Part shown: positions 10,635-21,590 of the stretch, in pieces
How the letters are laid out: the number at the start of each line of letters is the position of its first letter
Position numbering within the stretch: the stretch's first letter is position 1
DNA from: Bremia lactucae
Lineage: Eukaryota > Oomycota > Peronosporomycetes > Peronosporales > Peronosporaceae
Reading direction: 5' to 3'
DNA: 64,000 nucleotides
Assembly (NCBI RefSeq): GCF_004359215.1
Contig: NC_090613.1
Span: 7,376,140 to 7,440,139, forward strand
Notes under the pieces: model-generated
What the model saw: only the letters and a program-made list of their open reading frames with translations
Told to the model about the DNA's origin: nothing
The model's database searches: none
Program-made: the position numbers and the translations under genes

Positions 10635-10910
10635 TCACATCCTTTGTTTTTTCGTGCGGTGCGCAAGTAGCTCCGTCATCACCTCTATGGTAGTCACGTA
10701 AGAATCCGATGGTTTCACAGACGTGGCCCCGGTTGATTCGGAGGCCATAACAGCTTTCGCCGAGTCGGGCGATGACGCCATCTCGGCCCAGTCTCCTACA
10801 ATGGGAGTAGTAGGTGACATATACTAGTCACCTCCAATTGAAGTAGGAGGTGACTTATTCCCCGGAGTAGACGCATGAGCGTCTTTGCATTACTAACAGC
10901 TGCACTGATC
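10635..10910 (-). pseudogene. Antisense accessory ORF of Gypsy family B, decayed copy
   Basis: The minus strand has an ATG at 10820 followed by SPTTPIVGDWAEMASSPDSA and a Thr/Val-rich tail, ending at 10635. Upstream, in the same frame across a stop, STPGNKSPPTSIGGD is readable. Both parts match, residue by residue, the intact 128-residue frame at 31109-31495 (SIAGNISPPTPVGSNW, APIVGDWTKSPASPDS). Both copies sit just inside a family B 3' LTR and point away from it. No function is recognised. Confidence 0.55.
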
Positions 10911-11048
10911 GGTATGCGCAAACGAAATAATGCAGTAAAATTAAAATTTAAATATGAAACCAATAATGCAAATTTACTGGGAAAGATCTAATAAGTATTT
11001 CCCTGTCATTCCACATCAGTCACGGTTTTGACTGCTGGTTAGGGGGGG

Positions 11049-12011
11049 CGTAAAACGGGGTGTCCCGTTACATAATATTATATCCTGTAAAAGATATAAG
11101 AAAATATCCTTTCCTATAAGAGATAATAAATAAAGAAGCACAAAACTATTATCGTTTTTAATTTTAACTTAATAAATCAAATATTACCAACTTTGGTAAT
11201 ATTGATGCAATAAGACATTGGTTCTATTGATTGGTTGATTTAAGTTCAAATCAACCCCGCTAAAAGTTATAAGACACGATCGTGCGGTGCGCAAGTAGGT
11301 GCCATACATAGTTTGTTTTTAGTAGATAGAAGATCGTTACATCGGAACATTACATATATATTAATACAGTTTTACTTTTTCTCTATTCTGAAGCCTTATT
11401 GTAACGGGGCACTTCGACTTGTACTGCTTCAGTACAAGTCCACTTCGCACTGCTTCAGTTGCGAGTGGTGCCCTACATTATTTCACGTACACTTAGTACG
11501 TGCAGAGGAAGACTTCTTTTGAAGGTAACTAGCTTAAAGAGGGTAAAATGAGAACTGTATTAAAATAATTAAGTGTCTCTTATTCTATCTTTGTAAATGC
11601 TAACTTAATTATAATCTAATACTAAACATGTAATTGAATTCTTATCTCTATCTTATCTGTAACTCTCTCTTTGATTACTCCTACAGCTGATTAGTCTGCG
11701 GAATAAATCGATATAATGGTCTATACCTATTTATGGATAAGAATTCTGATTATTACTATATAAAGTAATATCCTGCGAATATTATCTACCTTTTCGATAA
11801 TATATTAATTAACAACCATTGAGTGTTTATTTCATATAACGATACATCCCGTTACACATATAATTAACCTCTGGTAGCTAAGCCTTTTTAGCTAATGTAA
11901 TCTTCCTCTGCACGTCGTATATGTGAAGTAATTGAGGCGTTCCGCCTTCACTGCAATCAGTGTTGGCTAACTTGTACTGTTAATAGTACTAGCAAAGGGT
12001 GCCCGTTTACA
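11049..12011 (+). repeat. Family B 3' LTR, interrupted by a solo A LTR
   Basis: The LTR starts after a G-run with a mutated TGTAAC (cgtaaaacgggg) and ends GTTTACA. It matches the LTRs at 30393-30969, 32858-33368 and 35235-35688, including shared ggtaatattgatgcaataag and tagtagataga blocks. The insert 11400-11856 splits it; without the insert it is about 506 bp. Confidence 0.8.
11400..11856 (-). repeat. Solo LTR, Gypsy family A, nested in family B LTR
   Basis: A 457-bp repeat with termini TGTAAC and GTTACA, orientation minus, matches the other A LTRs end to end. Its flanks are cttat and catat, a possible degraded 5-bp target duplication. It dates family A activity as later than this family B insertion. 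Confidence 0.85.
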
Positions 12012-12614
12012 CCTGTGGTGCGCTTACATCAAACAGCTCTAGAAAGAGCTCATTTTGGGGCTGATGTATGTAGGCGGGCACGTCTATTGCGGCTACGCTC
12101 TACTTAAGCACACATCTTAGCACAACGAAGAAGCAGTTTGACCGTATTCTCTCACGTGTAGAGAGTTTGTTGGTGGGCGCCTAAGCGATCTCACCCAACG
12201 AACTATATTAGTTTAGGTGACGTCACGGGAGCGGTAATCCGGCTCCCCGTGCGCACTTACGAACTAGGAAGTAGTTTTCAGACTGATTTATATTTTAACG
12301 CATTAAATATAAAACCTATTCTTACCAATCATAAATGCCATCTCTGTAGATATGCCCTTATATGTATTGCGAGCGTATTTTGTTCTAATTACCTGATATT
12401 TTGGATGACGCTAGCCGTCATCACTGATAACGCTAGGCGTCATCCCTTCAATGTGAATGCACCGATGTGCATAACATACACAAGGGTGGGTCACAATGTG
12501 AACCACACCCAAGTGATGGATCTGATTACTTCACTAAGTAATTGACCACCCCCTTAAGTACACGTTGTGTAGTTAACGGTATTGTGTAACATAGGGCAAC
12601 TTTAGCCCGTTACA
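12012..12614 (+). repeat. LTR-like repeat, family E
   Basis: The right part ends with gggcaactttagcccgttac plus A and contains paired gtgaatgcacc/gtgcat motifs. The same sequence recurs at about 36480-36647. The left part shares gtaggcgggcacgtct with 55473-55522. The left boundary is uncertain. No internal element domains are attached. Confidence 0.55.
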
Positions 12615-13220
12615 ATGAAGGTCTTTTTTGCATCACAGTTTCCGAGTTGGATTATCTGTGGCGTCTATCCGGGCTCGCTTGAGTTTTGTTCCACAATCTC
12701 CAGAGAGCAATCAGCAGGGTTAATTTTCTCAAAATGCATCATCGGAGGTTTGGCCAATGAATCTTATTACTGATTCAAGATTATCTATGAATATTTGGAA
12801 AAGGTTTATGTTTTAAGATTAGCTAAAAAGAATTTTAAAATCTGTTAATTATTTCTTGGCCTTTCGATATGTCGTACTTCGAAGGTGAATTATCCTTTCT
12901 GTTCAATGGAAAGACAGGCTCGCTCAGTCGTCGGTAACTGTAAAGTCTGGTCCCTGTTCGATGAACAGCCAAAAAGTGAGTGGTCGGCACTATACATGGC
13001 CATACTAATTTAGACAACGTCTCCCCACGTATTTTTACAGTTTCACCAACATTTCTTTATCTGTAATTCTTACCGTGGACAAGACGGAACCTATCCAAAC
13101 GTTACTTTGCATCACATCCCATTCGTGGAGATTCTTAGACGCAAAATTGCTCGCATTCTTCCTGTCAAATTAAAGCAAGACATTATAGAATTTGGACACT
13201 TTTACGTCACGTTCTCGATA
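12615..13220. other. Intergenic leader of the START/FYVE gene
   Basis: No gene or repeat was recognised. A frame upstream of 13221 is open back to 13107 but contains no ATG. Confidence 0.5.
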
Positions 13221-14351
13221 ATGTGCTCGCTATCTAATACAAGCAGTACCAAAAATACGCCACTGACGTCCGTCCGACTTAGTGAAGAGGACAACGCTCT
13301 TTTTGAGCTAACAAGAATAGCTCGCGAGAAGGTGGAGAAAGCTCGGCAAGATTTTGCCACAGCAGGCTGGATGGAACGTAAGGATGGCCAAGGTGTTCGT
13401 ACGTTTGAGCGAAAATCGACCCCAGGCGTGGTAGATATAGCAGCTTTTTTATTGCTTCCTTGCAGTGTAAGTGAAATCATGGAGGTACTCTCCAATCGCA
13501 ATAGCGACGATTTTAATACCACTATGATTGCTCTTGCGGGCGACGTCTTTTCGTATGCAGTGACGCTCCGCGAGGTCACTACGTCATCGATTAATATTCA
13601 CCTTAGTACAAAACGCATGCAGTTTTCAGGCTCTATTCCACTATTATCCAGCGCCAAGACGTTCGAATTCCTGGACTTCGTCGATGTCGACTACAAGACG
13701 CGCACCGCCATTCGTTTGTTTCAGACGTTACGACAAAATTGTGCTTCCCAATTAGTTGAAGGCGGCGGTACGACGGCGGGCTTTATGCTAACCGAGCAAA
13801 CGCAATTGCATCAAACGACGGTATTTTATTTCGGAACAGACACAACGCGTTCAGACGAAGTGAAGCACAGGCGCGTTATCAAGACGAGGCTGAAAGCTGG
13901 CGCTGTGCGCGAATCTTCAACTCTTACTCTGCTAAAGCTGGCGAAGTTAATTCCTATGATTGGGGACATTGCGCTTCGAAGACGTTTGGGAGCTGTTAAA
14001 GCCGATTATTCCTTCGGATTTGCTTGCGATGGATGCTGCTCGGGATGCGGCAAGGTGGTGAAGAATTTTCTTATGCGAAAAAAGTATGTATGCGTTATCT
14101 GCGGTTACAAAACTTGTGGGCCATGCTCATTATCTCAGGATATTGAGGGCCTTGTTGGCGTGACCGAGCGCCTCCGTGTCTGCTGCATGTGCATATCGGC
14201 CGCTCGGAATCGTGCTTTTGGCACCATCGATGATAATGATGATACATCGGTCCATCTTCCGCGCCCCACCACCTTCAGCACATTAAGCACCACTCGTACC
14301 GATTCAATGACGAATTCAGGTGCTCGACATAGTGCGCGGGGGCCCTTTTAG
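13221..14351 (+). CDS. START/FYVE-like zinc-finger protein
   Basis: This 376-residue intronless protein has the architecture of a large oomycete family in which a divergent START-like lipid-binding region precedes a FYVE-like zinc finger. Residues about 30-250 form the START-like part (KARQDFATAGW, then a conserved EFLDFVDVDY near the middle). Residues about 269-324 carry eight or more cysteines in pairs (CDGCCSGC, CVICGYKTCGPC, CCMC), as in FYVE/RING-type folds. The RRHHCR-type basic motif of canonical FYVE domains is replaced by LMRKKYVC, so phosphoinositide binding is uncertain. The first ATG was chosen; the frame extends upstream without an ATG, so a short upstream exon is possible. The tail is Ser/Thr-rich. 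It stands alone between repeats. Confidence 0.8.
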   Translation: MCSLSNTSSTKNTPLTSVRLSEEDNALFELTRIAREKVEKARQDFATAGWMERKDGQGVRTFERKSTPGVVDIAAFLLLPCSVSEIMEVLSNRNSDDFNTTMIALAGDVFSYAVTLREVTTSSINIHLSTKRMQFSGSIPLLSSAKTFEFLDFVDVDYKTRTAIRLFQTLRQNCASQLVEGGGTTAGFMLTEQTQLHQTTVFYFGTDTTRSDEVKHRRVIKTRLKAGAVRESSTLTLLKLAKLIPMIGDIALRRRLGAVKADYSFGFACDGCCSGCGKVVKNFLMRKKYVCVICGYKTCGPCSLSQDIEGLVGVTERLRVCCMCISAARNRAFGTIDDNDDTSVHLPRPTTFSTLSTTRTDSMTNSGARHSARGPF

Positions 14352-14657
14352 GCTGTTTCTGTGTAAATTATTGACTTAATAAAAGGTCTAAGGTGGTTGA
14401 TAAGTTCACGCAGCAATTATTTCGATGTCTTTACCTCGCCACTATAGTGAATACGGAGACTAAGATAAAAAATACTGTCTTGATAAGCCTATTCAAAATT
14501 TATGTGTAAGATTGACTAGACCCTAATGCGAGCGATAATGTCACGTCAGCAAGAATAATGTCCGGGACTGTCGCAGCGATATGAAAAAGCCATTATATTT
14601 CTTCTTTCAATGATCGCTGCCATGTAATCTAATCTGGATGCAACTTTTTCTCATTGG
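14352..14657. other. Intergenic, no gene recognised
   Basis: This 306-bp stretch holds the presumed 3' end of the START/FYVE transcript and nothing else that I recognise. Confidence 0.4.
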
Positions 14658-15130
14658 TGTAATATGGCCCACATCGGTTGGAGAACCGTTGTTGTGGTAC
14701 ATTTACTTTATGGGGAAAATACCATTCTAAAATAGTTAATTACATAAATCCCATTTATTATGGGTAACAAATACGATCGCGCCATAGATATATCTGGCGG
14801 CCGAAATCAATTTTAAATTAGCTAGGGTAAGGTTTTAGATTAAATAATTATATAAAGTGCAGCTCCCCTTTTGATCTTAAAGCGTTAAGTGCCTTCCTGA
14901 GGCTTGCGCATTGATCTGTAAGAGATAGAAGCCCTGTTAAGAAATATCCTCTTGGGCACTAGTTGCCACTTGATTCTACGAACCCCTGAATCCCTTGAAC
15001 TAGAAGCCCTTAAGCTTTAATAGCTTGTACGACTCCCTGAGTTGTCAAACCCATTACTTCAGTCGAACGAAGTGACTCTCTGAGTCTGAAAGTCTTCCTC
15101 TGACTTTAGGAGCGAGGTAGCTCCGCTACA
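14658..15130 (+). repeat. Solo LTR, Gypsy family D
   Basis: The 473-bp repeat begins TGTAAT and ends CCGCTACA. It matches both LTRs of the family D element at 48568-49048 and 54989-55472, including the shared hairpin-forming tatatctggcggccgaaatc block. It has no internal region next to it. Confidence 0.85.
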
Positions 15131-15453
15131 TTCGGGGCAACAACAAAATTAACCTGTAACGCTTTCTATCCGAAGACTAATAGTACAATAAGTATCGTCT
15201 GCCAAAAGTGAATCAGCTCAAACAAGTCAACGACCAGACAACTGCTGTCAGGAATGAGGGTAAATTACGACTTAACAAATATTTAGTTTACTAACAGACA
15301 ATTTTGGCTCACGCCTTAAGGTATTGTCTATCCTAAATCTAATTCTTACTAAGTATCATCTCTCTTGATTGCGCAAACGTTTTTACTTGTTTATTTTATG
15401 GCGCACATGTAAATTCGAATTAATAAAAATGAATGTTTCAAAGATAAATCGAA

Positions 15454-15846
15454 ATGAGTGGTCAAGGGCTCAGCGAGTTATCTGGTCCTGACAACCGCCA
15501 ACGAAGACAGTCAAAGGCTGCTTGTTGCCCCTTCTCAGCGAGAGATGAGCTTGCGTTTATCAAAGCTCACCGCATCAACGTACAAGCATGAGGCAAAATC
15601 TGGTAAACGGAATCACTCTATGGTGCTAGCCTGCCACCTCCAGGGTGGTACCACGCTAATTTTGAACATTTACTTTCGTCTAGTCAAAGAGGGCAACGCA
15701 TCAAGGTCCCATATTGGGTTTGTGAAGTTCCAAGAATTCTAGAACGGATGAAACGCTGTGCGATAAAACATCCCATTGGTGAACAATTGACTTTTTCTTT
15801 AGAATCGTCTTGGGAAAATACAACAATCGCTGTATGGCAACAATAA
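15454..15846 (+). pseudogene. Unrecognised short gene with two in-frame stops
   Basis: A single frame of 131 codons runs from an ATG at 15454 to TAA at 15844-15846 with only two internal stops, at about codons 46 and 51. The first part (MSGQGLSELSGPDNRQRRQS, then ARDELAFIKAHRI) and the second part (YGASLPPPGWYHANFEHLLS, then VPYWVCEVPRILERMKRC and WENTTIAVWQQ) have protein-like composition. I do not recognise the family. The stops could lie in a short intron, but I found no GT-AG pair with matching phase. A decayed gene is the simplest reading. Confidence 0.4.
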
Positions 15847-16457
15847 TGTATTAGAAGTCAACTAATATTATTGTAGATAGATGCTCATACATGAAGTAAC
15901 CGAACACTTCCTGATAAAACAGGGCTTATGGCTGGAAAATGCTAATTAAAGGAGCTCGAGCCTTAAATGGAAGAAGACCCCTTTCAATTTATCAAAGTGG
16001 ACGTAATCTATTTTTTACAACGACTAAGTGCAGATTTTGGTAGAGGATTTCATGTGTGCTCTCATCATCGACCATATCAAAGCTGAGTCAGGGAAAAAGC
16101 AAAACAGGATGTGAGTCATTCCTGTAGGCTTCACCCTTATTTCCTAGCTAGGACGTCATACTTGTTGAAAGGTACGCATCAAGTTAATGCTTTACTAATA
16201 TGGTACGAATATCATTTTTAGTGTTGTGTTATGTTTGCGTCGAGCGCGACTGTGGGAGTTTCATTATCTGATTTCTTTTGTGGATGAGATTTGCGAGTAG
16301 CGCAGATGATAAAGAAACTAATAACCCACTCTCTTTTGCATCACATTGTGTGCTCTTTGTCTGTGCGGTTACGTATTAATCATTGACAGGTTATGAGCCA
16401 AAAGCATGAGGCACACAAGGGCAGCGCGCGCGACGACGCGCATGCGAAAGCAGCACC
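15847..16457. other. Intergenic with a possible Copia primer-binding-site scrap
   Basis: No gene is seen. At 16390-16410 the string ggttatgagccaaaagcatg resembles the segment following the Copia-2 5' LTR at 16709-16725, so part of this stretch may be a decayed Copia LTR and leader. Confidence 0.35.
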
Positions 16458-16708
16458 TACTAGAAATACATTATTCTAGTCGTTTCACGCTATGTACGAA
16501 ATGCTTGAAGAAGAATGGTGAGATAGATGAAGTAGCGGTAAATGACTTAGCGCCTGTGAGATTAAAAGCTTTGGTCAGTTTCGGCTGTAGGAAATTGCTC
16601 TAACAAGAGAAAGCAAGGTAAGACAGATAACTCATAAGAATATAACATTATCCTTTTATTCCAGTGCTACAGACTTTCTCCTTAGCTGTACGAGATTGCT
16701 ATCGAGCA
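16458..16708 (+). repeat. Copia-2 5' LTR
   Basis: It shares the block agtcgtttcacgctatgtac and about 150 following bases with 21199-21418, and both end in gattgctatcga(g/a)CA. The next bases, ttatgagcccaag, are a primer-binding-like leader. Its first bases are TACTAG, probably TGTTAG originally. Confidence 0.85.
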
Positions 16709-16712
16709 CGTT

Positions 16713-18030
16713 ATGAGCCCAAGCTCAGAGAAGAAAGACGACATCGACATGGCACAGGCACCGCCGACAACCAGTCACAAAAGGGCTGCGTCGGAGCCTG
16801 CTGTGGTCGTTTCTCCTCACTTTCACGAAAGGAGCGCGGCCAATAATGCACTAGAGAGGGATCTCACGATGTTGAGCGGCACGGACGAACACATAAGGAA
16901 GATGTAATTGTCGCAGGCGAGGAATGCTGAAGACGAGCGCATGCGAGGCGCTGTTTGACAGCGGGCATGTTCAGCTCAATGCTCGGTGCTGACTTGGCGG
17001 GGAAACTTCATCGAGAAGCTCTCGACTGGTCGGGCTTGCGAAACCATCAAGCGGCGCACCCTGCGGAGGAAAAGCTTGACGGGTTTGGCCTACAGTTCAT
17101 CAAGGTGCGCCTCAACGCGCACAGACGTCACCTCGCCCACCTGCCCCATTGCCCTCGTACCAGCAGCTGCCGCAAAACCCAGAGCAAGATCCTAGGACAT
17201 CTTAGTATCGAGCTTGCGATACGCAAGTTCGACGGGACTGAGGGTTACGTTGGACTCGGGTCTGCTTTTTTTATTGGGGAAAGACTTTTTGGCGACAAGT
17301 GGACATGGCTCAAGAGTCGTGCGGATTTCTCCGGACCGAAAGTGTGAGGACAGAAGTACTAGGACAGTACTGAATAGACACTGCGAAACGCTATTTTAAA
17401 AAGCAAGTCGACACTTGGTGGGCTGTGCTGCAGACTTTGCAGTACGAGATGCAGCGTTTGCATGACACGTTCAAGCCCAACATCACTGCGGCTCAAGCAA
17501 TGAAACTATTTACGCGCAAAAAAAGCTTCAAGCGATCGTGGCCAGAACATTATTTGTATCTCGTCGCGGTCAGCGATGCCGCTGGAGGGGCCGAGGAGCA
17601 GGTTCTCGACAACATCGTACGCTACGCTTCGCCTGAATTTTCAACAAGTTTTATGATGGCGAAGTACCAGACGCATCGCGCTGACTACCTCATGCATGCT
17701 GAAGAATTAGCGCACTTTGCGCAGACGATTGAGGTGGAATGTCGATCAGGACGTGCTTTTGGAAGAGATATAGTCGCTCATGTGGAAAAGTCGATGTTGC
17801 GAAAAAAGACACGTACCTGCTATAGATGCCGAAAGGCAGGACACATTAAGGCTGATTGTAGAAACGAGAAAACTGGCAACACAAGTGGAGGCCGTCGGGG
17901 AAGGGCGGTCGAAATATTGTGCTCGCAATTGGCAAAAGCAACAGTGCAAGAAACTCGCGTCATGCTCAATTGTTCAAGCCAATGTCGATCGGGAGCGTCA
18001 CCGATTGTGTTGAAGACGAATGGATTCTAG
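16713..18030 (+). pseudogene. gag: Copia-2 gag, frameshifted
   Basis: Pieces in several frames form a capsid protein followed by a CCHC zinc knuckle. The N-terminal part starts at ATG 16713 (MSPSSEKKDDIDMAQAPPTT). A broken middle follows. The best-preserved part, 17425 to about 17890, contains LHDTFKPNITAAQAMKLFTR, WPEHYLYLVAVSDAAGGAEE and the knuckle CYRCRKAGHIKADC. This is the UBN2/retrotran-gag type common in oomycete Copia elements. Confidence 0.8.
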
Positions 18031-18236
18031 ACTGTGGGTCCAGTCGTCACCTAGTAAACGACTTGTCTTTATTAAAGAATGCGAAAGTATGCAAACATGA
18101 ATGCCATCTAGCTGATAGCGGGTTATTCGAGCTGTCACGTGCCGGTAGCTTGGTACTTACTGTGCTAGCTGAAGGGCGACAGAGGGACATCACGTTGACT
18201 GACGTTTATCTCAAGCCAGAGCTATCCCGAATTTAA
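17985..18236 (+). pseudogene. Copia-2 protease fragment
   Basis: The sequence WILDCGSSRHLVNDLSLLKN matches the Copia retropepsin start WxLDSGASxH, with Cys in place of the usual Ser after the catalytic Asp. The downstream beta-rich part (GSLVLTVLAEGRQRDITLTD, then VYLKPELSRI) ends in a stop where the frame shifts toward the integrase. Confidence 0.75.
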
Positions 18237-18274
18237 TTTCGCACGGCAAGCTCGAGCGCAAAGGGTACGGATTA

Positions 18275-19450
18275 GTGTATGATATGACAAAGCGGGCACT
18301 AGCAAGGCGCAGCGATGGTAAAATCATATTTGATATATCTATGGCAATTAATGCACTTTGCGTGGAGACAATGAAGCTAATCCGCAGTCAAAGTGCTTCA
18401 AGTGACGTTCTTATGGAAGCAGTAACGCACGAAATATCGGACGGGTCGACCAAAGACATGCAGAGTGGATCACTGTGCCACTTCCACCTGAGTCTGGGAC
18501 ATTTGGCTTTTGACGCGGTTGAGCGGATGGCAAGAGACCCGGCGTCTGGCACCAAGATTACGGACAATTCAAGACCCACATGTGCGTCGTGTGCTGAAGG
18601 GAAGCAGACCAAAAATGTGCAGTCGCACAAAGACACGGGTTGCTCACTCGACGATCGACAGTACTATTATTACAGTCGATCGGCGAGTAAGCAACCCGTG
18701 TCCTTGAGCGACTGCGCATTAGCGGCGTCATATGCTAGGATCTTAAAGGTACGATGACACCGAGGAAACGACTTGGAAACCGATACTTGATTGATTTCGT
18801 GGATCACATGTCAAATTACTGTCGCGTATTTCTCGCCAAGACAACGAATCAAACGGCGCAGAAACTTAAGCATCTTATGGTATTTTTCGAGCGTCAGTTC
18901 GGTTGTCGCGTACATGTGCTAAGGACGGACAATGGAGGCGACTACAAGAACGTTGACCCGTTTTGCATGCAAGTCTACAGGTGTTTCACGACAAGTCAGT
19001 GAAGCGAAAAATCAAGGATCTAATTGAAAAGCTGAGAGAATGCACCGGACGGTGCTCACCTTGGCTCGCTCGATGATATTAGCAAGTCAACTCCCTTTGT
19101 CATTCGGGGGTGATGCGGTTGAGTATGCTGCATACATTCTCAATCGCAGCCCAACAAGCTCTAACGAAAAGTGAGCATCGCCGATGGGGCGCTTACGGAG
19201 TGTGCTCCTGGTTTGCGTGAGCTGTGTGCTCTGTATACCGCGATCCGGAAAGTATTCGCTTGCAAGAGGTCACAAGCCGGCGTTATAATTGGACGCAGCG
19301 ACGAAACCAAGAGCTACAGGGTTTTCTACAGAAGAAGAATAAGGTTGTGATTACGCAGTGCCTGAAGGACATCAAAACTCTTAACGTTTCGCAAGAAGTC
19401 AGCTTCAGAGAGCTCTTGAGCTTGAGGATCGGTCAAATGTTGCGGGTTTG
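18275..19450 (+). pseudogene. Copia-2 integrase, broken
   Basis: The GAG-pre-integrase zinc-binding part (HLSLGHLAFDAVERMA, then CASCAEGKQTK) is followed by a hairpin insertion at 18632-18702. The catalytic core follows (YLIDFVDHMSNYCRVFLAKT, then FFERQFGCRVHVLRTDNGGD with the second Asp). Further pieces in other frames reach about 19450. The hairpin and frameshifts disrupt the core. Confidence 0.75.
18632..18702. repeat. 28-bp inverted repeat inside Copia-2 integrase
   Basis: Arms 18632-18659 and 18675-18702 are reverse complements at 26 of 28 positions, with a 15-nt loop (agtactattattaca). The arm begins gacacgggttgct. It lies where the zinc-binding part should pass into the catalytic core, so it looks like an inverted duplication of local sequence. 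Confidence 0.8.
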
Positions 19451-19508
19451 ACAGGTTCAGGTGATGCTGTCCTTCATTCGGCTACGAAAGGTCGAAGTTT
19501 AAAAAAAG

Positions 19509-20590
19509 TTGAAGCCGAGGACGCGTGAAGCGCACAGTACTCGAGGTGCAACGCGACGATGCAGTCTTCCGAAGCTCAGGAGGAGCAAGGCCGCGAAGAT
19601 AGCGTCGTGGCTCACGTATACGAGCGCGATTCCAAAAGTTATACGAAGCAATCGCAGCAGCAAGCGCGAAGGATGGGTAATAGCCATGCGTGACGAGATA
19701 GAAGCGCTGAAAGAAAATAAGGTTTGGCGTTTAGCCAAGCGAGGCAACAGCAGTAATGAACTACACACGAAATGGGTATTTAAAACAAAAACCGATGCGC
19801 ACGGCAATATCGAACGGCTCAAGGCTCGGCTTGTTGCGTGCGGAAACGAGCAAGGTTTTAGAGTTGATTACCAGCTTGCCTTCGCAGCGATTAAGGATAT
19901 GTCAACGGTAAAGGTGCTACTTGCTGTGGCGGCGACATGGGGAATGCCCGCAAAGAACGGGGTTATATCCAACGCTTACGTAGAAGCGGATAAAGAGTCT
20001 CACCTTGATATGTTCTTACAGGTACCACAAGGCATGTATATTGACGAAGAGATTTTGAAGGATTTAGGCGGGTCAAGTAAGAAGCTATCTTTGGAATTGA
20101 GCAAAAGCTTGTACGGGCTCAAGCAAGCCGGTCAATTATATGCCAGCTTCTGCATACCAAGTTGTGTGATGCGGGATTCACACAGTGCGTGGCTGACATG
20201 TGTCGGTATTGGAAGCATGATGACCAGGACACTGCTGTGGTTGGGGTCTATGTGGATGACCTTCTTGTCACAGGTACCGGTGCGGCTGCGGCTGACCGAT
20301 TCTTTGCAAGTCTTTCAAGTTTATCAATCAAGAATCTTGGCCACCTGAGCAAGATTCTAGGAATGCGAGTGGTGCTTAACGACGATGGCGGCTATGCACT
20401 GGACCATAAGGAGTCAATTATTAATTTACTACGCGAGCACGTGCTATCAGATGCCAACACCACGATTGCGCCTATTGCGCTGACTGTTACGAGGGTGCAC
20501 CCAAGTGACAGCGCGTTACTCGAGGTTAAGAGCAATAATGGGTTACCAACCGTGAAGGATTTTCAGTCGATGGTTGGGTCGCTTCTTTGA
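19509..20590 (+). pseudogene. Copia-2 reverse transcriptase, one frameshift
   Basis: The RT begins at about 19670 (GWVIAMRDEIEALKENKVW, then TKWVFKTKTDAHGNIERLKA and RLVACGNEQGFRVDYQLAFA) and reads through LSLELSKSLYGLKQAG at about 20140. A shift of frame near 20150-20165 leads into the palm with the catalytic motif GVYVDDLLVTGTG (20250-20290), typical of Copia. The YVDD motif is intact. The frame runs to a stop at 20590. Confidence 0.85.
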
Positions 20591-21180
20591 GTGGCGCGGT
20601 GACCCGACATCGTGTTCGCAGTGCACAAGGCAACGCGACAGACCCATCAGCCCCTGCTTCACGATTGGAAGCTTGCAAAGCGGGTGGCGCGCTACTTAAA
20701 AAGTACGAAGTCGATGAAGCTATAAATGAGACCATCTGAAAATAGGAATATGTCAATTGTGCTCGAAAGCTAAAGTGACGCCGATTTCGCCGCGGACGAG
20801 AATGACAGGAAGTCACTGACCGGAGGTATTATACTTCTTAACGGTTTGGCTATCAGCTGGAGTGCTAAGAAAAAAGGCGGCGTCAGAGGTTGCCCGTGAG
20901 CTCCTCGGCGTGCGCGAAATATTATGCGAAATTGGCGTGGTGCCAAAATTGCCCATGATTATGCATGTGGACAACCAAGCCGCTATACGGCAGCATAAGG
21001 AAAAGGCGTCGTCGCTCAAGGCAAACATATCAACATTCGAGTGATTTCGCCCCGTCGTGGAATAATGATGGCACAGTACGTGCGGTCGGAGCTGATGCTA
21101 GCTGATTTGCTGACCAAGGCACTCGACGCGACCAAGCTCGCTAAAATACGTGTTGTAAAGGATGTTGGATATAAAGGTAA
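20591..21180 (+). pseudogene. Copia-2 RNase H and tail, frameshifted
   Basis: Pieces in changing frames include GGIILLNGLAISWSAKK (about 20822-20880), ASEVARELLGVREILCEIGV and MIMHVDNQAAIRQHKEK (about 20880-21010), then SELMLADLLTKALDATKLAK (about 21087-21150). These are the typical Copia RNase H end and connection to the polypurine tract. Confidence 0.75.
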
Positions 21181-21198
21181 GTTTTAGCCGAGGAGGAT

Positions 21199-21418
21199 TA
21201 TTAGAAGTTGCATTTTTTAGTCGTTTCACGCTATGTACGAAATGCTTGAAGAGGAACGGTGAGATAGATGAAGTAGCGGCTAACGACTTAGCGCATGTCG
21301 GATTAATAGCTTTGGCCAGTTTCGGCTGTGCAAACCGGACACAAGAAAAAGCGAGGTAAGACAGATTACGCCAGTTCAAAGGACTTCCTCTTTGACCCTA
21401 CAAGATTGCTATCGAACA
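21199..21418 (+). repeat. Copia-2 3' LTR
   Basis: It matches the 5' LTR, begins TATTAG after the purine run and ends at CA in atcgaaca. It is followed by the duplicated GCACC. A segment present in the 5' copy (about 16625-16670) is missing here. Confidence 0.85.
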
Positions 21419-21586
21419 GCACCTGCCACCGGTCAATGGAAACATCACACTCTTCGTGATGAGCTGTCGTCAGCTCATCGCGTTTTCGAGGATCTTCGGA
21501 CCCGGCATGAGAATCTCCAGATTCAGCATGAGAATTCGGTCTGTGACCACAAGAATCTTTTAGGGATTCTAGAAAAGGGTGATTAA
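21419..21586 (+). other. Antisense coiled-coil-like segment of Gypsy A2
   Basis: On the plus strand, antisense to the element, the frame reads TLRDELSSAHRVFEDLRTRH and ENLQIQHENSVCDHKNLLGI to a stop at 21584-21586. The heptad-like, charged composition resembles the antisense segments at 60686-61005 and 27386-27640. The sense strand here is also open (EDPRKRDELTTAHHEEC), so the coding strand is uncertain. Confidence 0.35.
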
Positions 21587-21590
21587 ATCC

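Larger units (their letters stand above)
8700..12011 (+). mobile_element. Gypsy family B element B1, 5'-truncated chromovirus
   Basis: From the fusion point onward the plus strand carries the Gypsy integrase core (8700-9000), an integrase C-terminal GPY/F segment (about 9510-9650, PMYIGPFRIRHRQGNAYTTE), a chromodomain (about 10035-10180), a polypurine-like run (11041-11048) and a 3' LTR. Several frameshifts separate the pieces. The 5' LTR, gag, protease and RT are missing. Two antisense open segments (9700-9900 and 10635-10910) lie within it. Confidence 0.8.
16458..21418 (+). mobile_element. Copia-2, near-complete element with 5-bp target duplication
   Basis: Two short LTRs (16458-16708 and 21199-21418) bound gag, protease, integrase, reverse transcriptase and RNase H in Copia order. 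The five bases before the left LTR (16453-16457) and after the right LTR (21419-21423) are both GCACC, a perfect target-site duplication. A purine run (gccgaggagga) precedes the 3' LTR. The LTRs differ by substitutions and by a deletion of about 30 bp in the 3' copy. Frameshifts and stops in every region show it is inactive. Confidence 0.9.

Noticed and set aside
13107..13220. N-terminal extension of the START/FYVE gene
   Set aside because: The frame is open but begins with TTG and has no ATG; the first ATG at 13221 was used.
15458..15742. 94-codon plus-strand frame
   Set aside because: A neighbouring frame (15454-15846) is longer overall and more protein-like; this frame has no ATG-led support.
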